From NCBI RefSeq assembly GCF_963853665.1, contig NZ_OY970459.1, forward strand, positions 558,001 to 622,000: a DNA stretch of 64,000 bases, read 5' to 3'. The notes beneath the pieces were generated by a model. That model was not told where the DNA came from. It ran no database searches and was given only the letters and a program-made list of their open reading frames with translations. This document shows, one piece after another, positions 57,546 to 64,000 of the stretch. Position numbers and translations under genes: made by a program. How positions within the stretch are numbered: position 1 is the stretch's first letter; every line of letters starts with the position of its first letter. The DNA is from Mycobacterium decipiens. GTDB lineage: Bacteria; Actinomycetota; Actinomycetes; Mycobacteriales; Mycobacteriaceae.

Positions 57546-57589
57546 GCTCTTTGACATCGCAGCACCGGCTCTTTGACATCGCAGCACCG
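57546..57589 (+). repeat. Perfect 22-bp tandem duplication containing TTGACA
   Basis: Bases 57546-57567 are repeated exactly at 57568-57589, starting GCTCTTTGACATCGCAGC. Each copy contains TTGACA (57552-57557 and 57574-57579), the sigma-70-type -35 hexamer. No matching -10 box is obvious downstream. It lies in the divergent promoter region of the amidohydrolase and RidA genes. Confidence 0.75.
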
Positions 57590-57616
57590 TTGGCGCCAAA
57601 GGGAGGTAAAGGCGAC

Positions 57617-58012
57617 ATGGGTACTCCGACATTCATGATGTTCGACGCGGCCCCCGAGGCATGCGCGCCCTACAGCCATGCCGTCGAGATCGACGGCTGG
57701 TTGTGGATCACCGGGCAGATGCCCAACTATGCCGACGACCACGCGAGGCCATTACCGGAGGGCATCGAGGCCCAAACCCGCAACGTGATGGACAACCTCA
57801 AAATCGTGCTCGGAGAGCTCGGGATCGGGCTGGGCAATGTTGTGCAAACACGCGCCTTCCTCACCGAGTTCAAGCGTGACTATGAGACGTTCAACGGGGT
57901 CTACGAGTCCTACTTCGAGCCGGGAAAGTTGCCCGCCCGCACCTGTATTGGTGTGACCGCACTCGCACTGGATGCTTTGGTCGAGGTCGACTTCGTCGCC
58001 CGCAGGCCGTAG
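57617..58012 (+). CDS. RidA/YjgF family enamine/imine deaminase
   Basis: A 131-residue RidA-family protein with the characteristic ACAPYSHAVEIDGWLWITGQ start region, QTRNVMDNLKIVLGELG and the LPARTCIGV strand that holds the key arginine. RidA proteins hydrolyse reactive enamine and imine intermediates. RutC of pyrimidine catabolism is a relative that works beside an isochorismatase-fold enzyme. GGGAGGT (57601-57607) precedes ATG 57617. It is divergent from the amidohydrolase gene. Confidence 0.85.
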   Translation: MGTPTFMMFDAAPEACAPYSHAVEIDGWLWITGQMPNYADDHARPLPEGIEAQTRNVMDNLKIVLGELGIGLGNVVQTRAFLTEFKRDYETFNGVYESYFEPGKLPARTCIGVTALALDALVEVDFVARRP

Positions 58013-58066
58013 GGAGGTGCTCAGCACCCGGCTGCACCCCGTTCGGCGCTGGTTCAAGACGACCAA

Positions 58067-58995
58067 ATGAGCGCTTCCGGCGGTGATGTTGTTGCGACCG
58101 CCGTCGTGGCGCGCAAGGTACGCCCCGAGCATGTCGAGGCCTATCGGGCCTGGCAATACGAGATAGACGCCGCGACCAGCAAGAGTCCCGGATTCATCGG
58201 AACCGAGACGATCGCCCCCGTAGCGGGTGTCCATGACGACTGGGTCATCATCTTTCGGTTCGATTCCAGGGAAAACTTGTCGCGTTGGATGCAGTCCGAG
58301 CAGCGCCGCGAATTGCTCGAGCGTGGCGATGAGCTTCTCGAAACTCCTGCAGATGAACACACCATGATCGGTGGCCGGCCGGCTGCCCACTCGGTCACCG
58401 TTGTTGTCAATGCGACTCCGCGCCCGGGCCAGGAAACGAAGTTCCTCGCCGCGGAAAAGGCCCTCGAAACAGCGGCGCGGTCTTTCGACGGCTTCACCGG
58501 CTACGAACTGTTCGAACCGACCCAGGACGGGGGCGAGTGGACCAGCCTGTATCGCTTCGCCGAATCGCGCTACGCCGATCAATGGCTCAAGTCCGAAACA
58601 CGCGCAAGGCTTTTGGGCAATCTGCACGAACACTCCGAACGAAACGTCGTACGCAAGGTGCCGAGTTCCTTCGGTAGTTGGTTCAGCTTCAACGAGGTAG
58701 ACGGGGCGAACACCCCGAACTGGAAACAGTCGATGACCGTTTTGTTGATGCTCTACCCCACGATTCCCTCCTGTCCTATCTGCAGGGTCTCGGTACCCCC
58801 CTGTTCCTGCGGACCTTCGCTTCCAACGTCTTGAGCACCATCGCCCTCGGTTTCGCCTTGATGCCGCTCGCCACTCGGGCCCTGAGCTTTTGGCTCAACC
58901 CCGGCGTGCGGACCCGGACCACCATCCGTGGAGCGGTTCTCGTCGTTGTCCTGTACGGAATGCTTTTGGGTTTCTGGGCGCTGGTCACCCTTTGA
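58067..58995 (+). pseudogene. Double ABM-domain membrane protein, frameshifted
   Basis: The first 235 residues contain two antibiotic-biosynthesis-monooxygenase-like ferredoxin folds (about 8-95 and 105-195: VVARKVRPEHVEAYRAWQ and VVVNATPRPGQETKFLAAE). SFGSWFSFNEVDGANTPNWK and the first membrane helix (MTVLLMLYPT) follow. There the frame is lost, and a second frame carries on with SLLSYLQGLGTPLFLRTFAS, two more membrane segments and TGA 58993-58995. One missing base near 58767 explains it. An in-frame stop at 58832-58834 would otherwise truncate it to 255 residues. This is decay or a sequencing error. Confidence 0.75.
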
Positions 58996-59334
58996 GGGTG
59001 GCGCAGGACATCTCTGCGAAAGACCTCGTCCCGCAACGCATGAAACCGTCGTCCGGGATCAACCTTGGCCGCCCGGTAATGCGCATGCTGCACGGCAGAA
59101 CCGGGTCCACGGGCGCCGACCCCTAGCGGCGGGACTAGCCGAAACGGCACTCACCGGGCACCTCCACTACACCTACACGCATCGACGAAGCAGCGGCCCT
59201 TCCCGCTACCGGTGGTTGTGTTGTCGTCCGGCGAGAACCAGTACTACGACCGCCTCCGACGCCCACCCAGTCGACCACTCACTTGCCAGGTTCACTGGTA
59301 ATAGAGCGCCGCGCCTCCAGTCTGCTGGGCGCGC
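58996..59334 (-). mobile_element. Group II intron remnant (copy 2)
   Basis: A shorter, degenerate sister of the element at 54806-55190. On the minus strand it starts after TTTTTC with GCGCG and CCAGCAGACTGGAGG, shares the sequence before the RT (CAGTGAAC...GTGAGTGGTCGACTGG) and encodes RRFHALRDEVFRRDVL before being cut off near 59003. Much of the ribozyme region is replaced by unrelated sequence. It lies on the downstream side of pknG, in the same orientation as copy 1. Confidence 0.55.
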
Positions 59335-59479
59335 GAAAAATCTTAGGCTAGAACCCACCCCCGAATCACCTGCTCAGATTTGGACCGGAACCGGCACTCA
59401 TCGCTTCCAGACGAAAATCGTTGGACCGCTGCAGCCCTGACAACCCTGTCGCGAGTTCGGTGACAGTAGGTTCGGTGTC

Positions 59480-62750
<3,271 letters not shown>

Positions 62751-62751
<1 letters not shown>

Positions 62752-64000
62752 CACCGATACTCTTTCAGCCGGGGCCACAGGCCGAGTGCGACCGCAATGG
62801 CGGCGCTCAGACTGAGCACCACGCCTCCCACCTGGGCGCCGGACAGTCCACGATTCGCGCTTGAGATGTCGTTGCGCAGTTGGGTGCGGCTTTGCTCCAT
62901 GGCCTTGGTCAGTGCTTCGTCGAGCTTGTCGAAGGCGGGGGTGGCGTCGTCCTCGCCCTTGCCCAGTGCCACCTGAGTGGCTGCTCGATAGTTGCCGACG
63001 GAGATGTAGGAGTTGATCCGGTCGTTGGCCTGGCGCCAGCGCACCAGCAGCTGATCGGCGCCCTGCAGGTCGGGCTTGTCGACGGCGTGACGGCGGGACA
63101 TGTAGTCGTTGAGCTGGTGTTGCATCGCGTCGATGCGCTGATAGAAGGCCTGCTTGCGGACCTCTTCGTCGCCGCGCCGGATCAGCGACAGCGTCTCGTC
63201 GGCCCGCGCCTGCTGGGCGGTGATCGCCAGGTTGGTGATGGTCTTGAGGGACTCAGCCGCAGTGTCTTTGGCGCTACGGCTGGCCGTCGTAGAGATCGTT
63301 AGCGCAGTTCCCACCCACACCACCATGACGAGAATACCGAGGGCACCCACCACAAGACCGGGGTTGATCCGCCGCCTGGTGCGCCGAGCCAGCCAGCGAT
63401 GTGCGAACGCGCCGAAGACCACGGTGGTGGCGACGACAAGGATCACCGGAGCCGGGATCTGGGTGGACGCGGTGGTTTCCCTGTCCACCCGCGCCGACGT
63501 CGCCTCGTAGAGCTGCTGTGCGTCGGGCAGGATCGTCGATTGCATCAGCCCCGATGCCTCTGACAGATAGGACGACCCGACCGGGTTGCCCGCCCGGTTG
63601 TTGGTGCGGGCTATCTCGACCAATCCGGCATAGACGGCCATTTCGGCGTTGATCCGACCTAGCAATTGCACCATCGATTCGTCGGTCAGTCCACTTGAGG
63701 CCCTGGTCAGCGCAACCGAGGCGTCGGTGATGGCCTGCTCGTAGCGCAGCCGGACCGCGCGCGGCTCGGCTTGGGCTATGAACGCGGTTGCCGCCGCGGC
63801 GTCGGCCACCGACAGGGTGGTGTACAACCGTCCGGCCGCGAACGAGAGCGGCTCGGTGTGGTCGAGCACGGTGGTCAGCACCTGCTGCCGGTGCTCGATG
63901 GTCGTGGAGGTAGCGAAGGCGCTTGCGACGCCGAGAGCCGCCAAAACAATGCCGATCGTCAGGATGCGGCCGGGTGTCGTCGAGACGAACCACCACCGGG
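62751..64000 (-). CDS. glnX: Transmembrane sensor GlnX (Rv0412c orthologue), 5' end outside window
   Basis: At least 415 codons are present, open to the right edge (RWWFVSTTPGRILTIGIVLA and on). The visible part has an extracytoplasmic helical domain, a central membrane region (VILVVATTVVFGAF and GLVVGALGILVMVVWVGTAL), a second helical sensor-like domain and a C-terminal membrane helix ending in LWPRLKEYR. In M. tuberculosis it links GlnH to PknG activation. It is the first gene of the glnX-glnH-pknG operon, and its stop overlaps the glnH ATG. Confidence 0.9.

Overview
The window is a piece of the chromosome of a slow-growing Mycobacterium related to, but distinct from, M. tuberculosis. This rests on the high GC content, PE/PPE and 13E12-type genes, an F420-dependent glucose-6-phosphate dehydrogenase, and long runs of genes recognisable as orthologues of M. 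tuberculosis Rv0356c-Rv0380c and Rv0389-Rv0412c. Comparisons with M. tuberculosis gene order are from memory. The species cannot be named from the sequence alone.

Left block (1-22.6 kb). After the tail of a TrmH-type RNA methyltransferase and a dodecin comes a LysR regulator divergent from a nine-gene aerobic carbon monoxide dehydrogenase cluster: XdhC-like factor, coxM, coxS, coxL with the form I active-site motif, XdhC-YHS fusion, MocA-like nucleotidyltransferase, MoxR ATPase, CoxG-like and VWA/CoxE-like proteins. Then follow a 13E12-type HNH protein, a GH76 glycosidase, a DedA protein, fba, mgtE, a frameshifted membrane protein (Rv0361), a DUF3151 protein, a zinc-type CDF exporter behind a strong palindrome, an M50 peptidase, purA and a thioesterase. 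This block runs in the opposite orientation, relative to the right block, from the arrangement in M. tuberculosis.

Junction and centre (22.6-34.5 kb). A broken MFS efflux gene, a TetR regulator and an SVP-type PPE gene mark the rearrangement junction. The purT-rhodanese-metZ operon and ndhA follow, then two Scy/FilP/DivIVA-like coiled-coil proteins, a secreted protein and the lipoprotein LpqK, whose SxxK serine is missing.

Accessory region (34.5-45 kb). The most unusual gene encodes an MbtH-linked NRPS adenylation and carrier unit joined to a second, serine-less carrier domain and a carboxylic-acid-reductase type reductase. Its N-terminus is a decayed duplicate of the upstream mbtH gene. FadE7, a DUF3054 protein, an LCMT-type methyltransferase and three overlapping flavin monooxygenase genes (the middle one broken) follow, where M. 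tuberculosis has mmpS1-mmpL1-fadD30-pks6.

Right block (45-64 kb). Rv0406c, fgd1, pta and ackA, then about 9.3 kb of inserted DNA, then pknG-glnH-glnX, the aspartate/glutamate-sensing kinase operon. The insert holds a PE/PPE-PPW pair behind a palindrome, an IS21-family element that landed in a decayed group II intron reverse transcriptase, and a cassette encoding a urea-transporter/cupin fusion, a biuret-hydrolase-like enzyme, a RidA protein and a frameshifted ABM membrane protein. A second remnant of the same intron lies on the far side of the cassette. Several genes show single-base or short-repeat frameshifts, which are either real decay or assembly errors.
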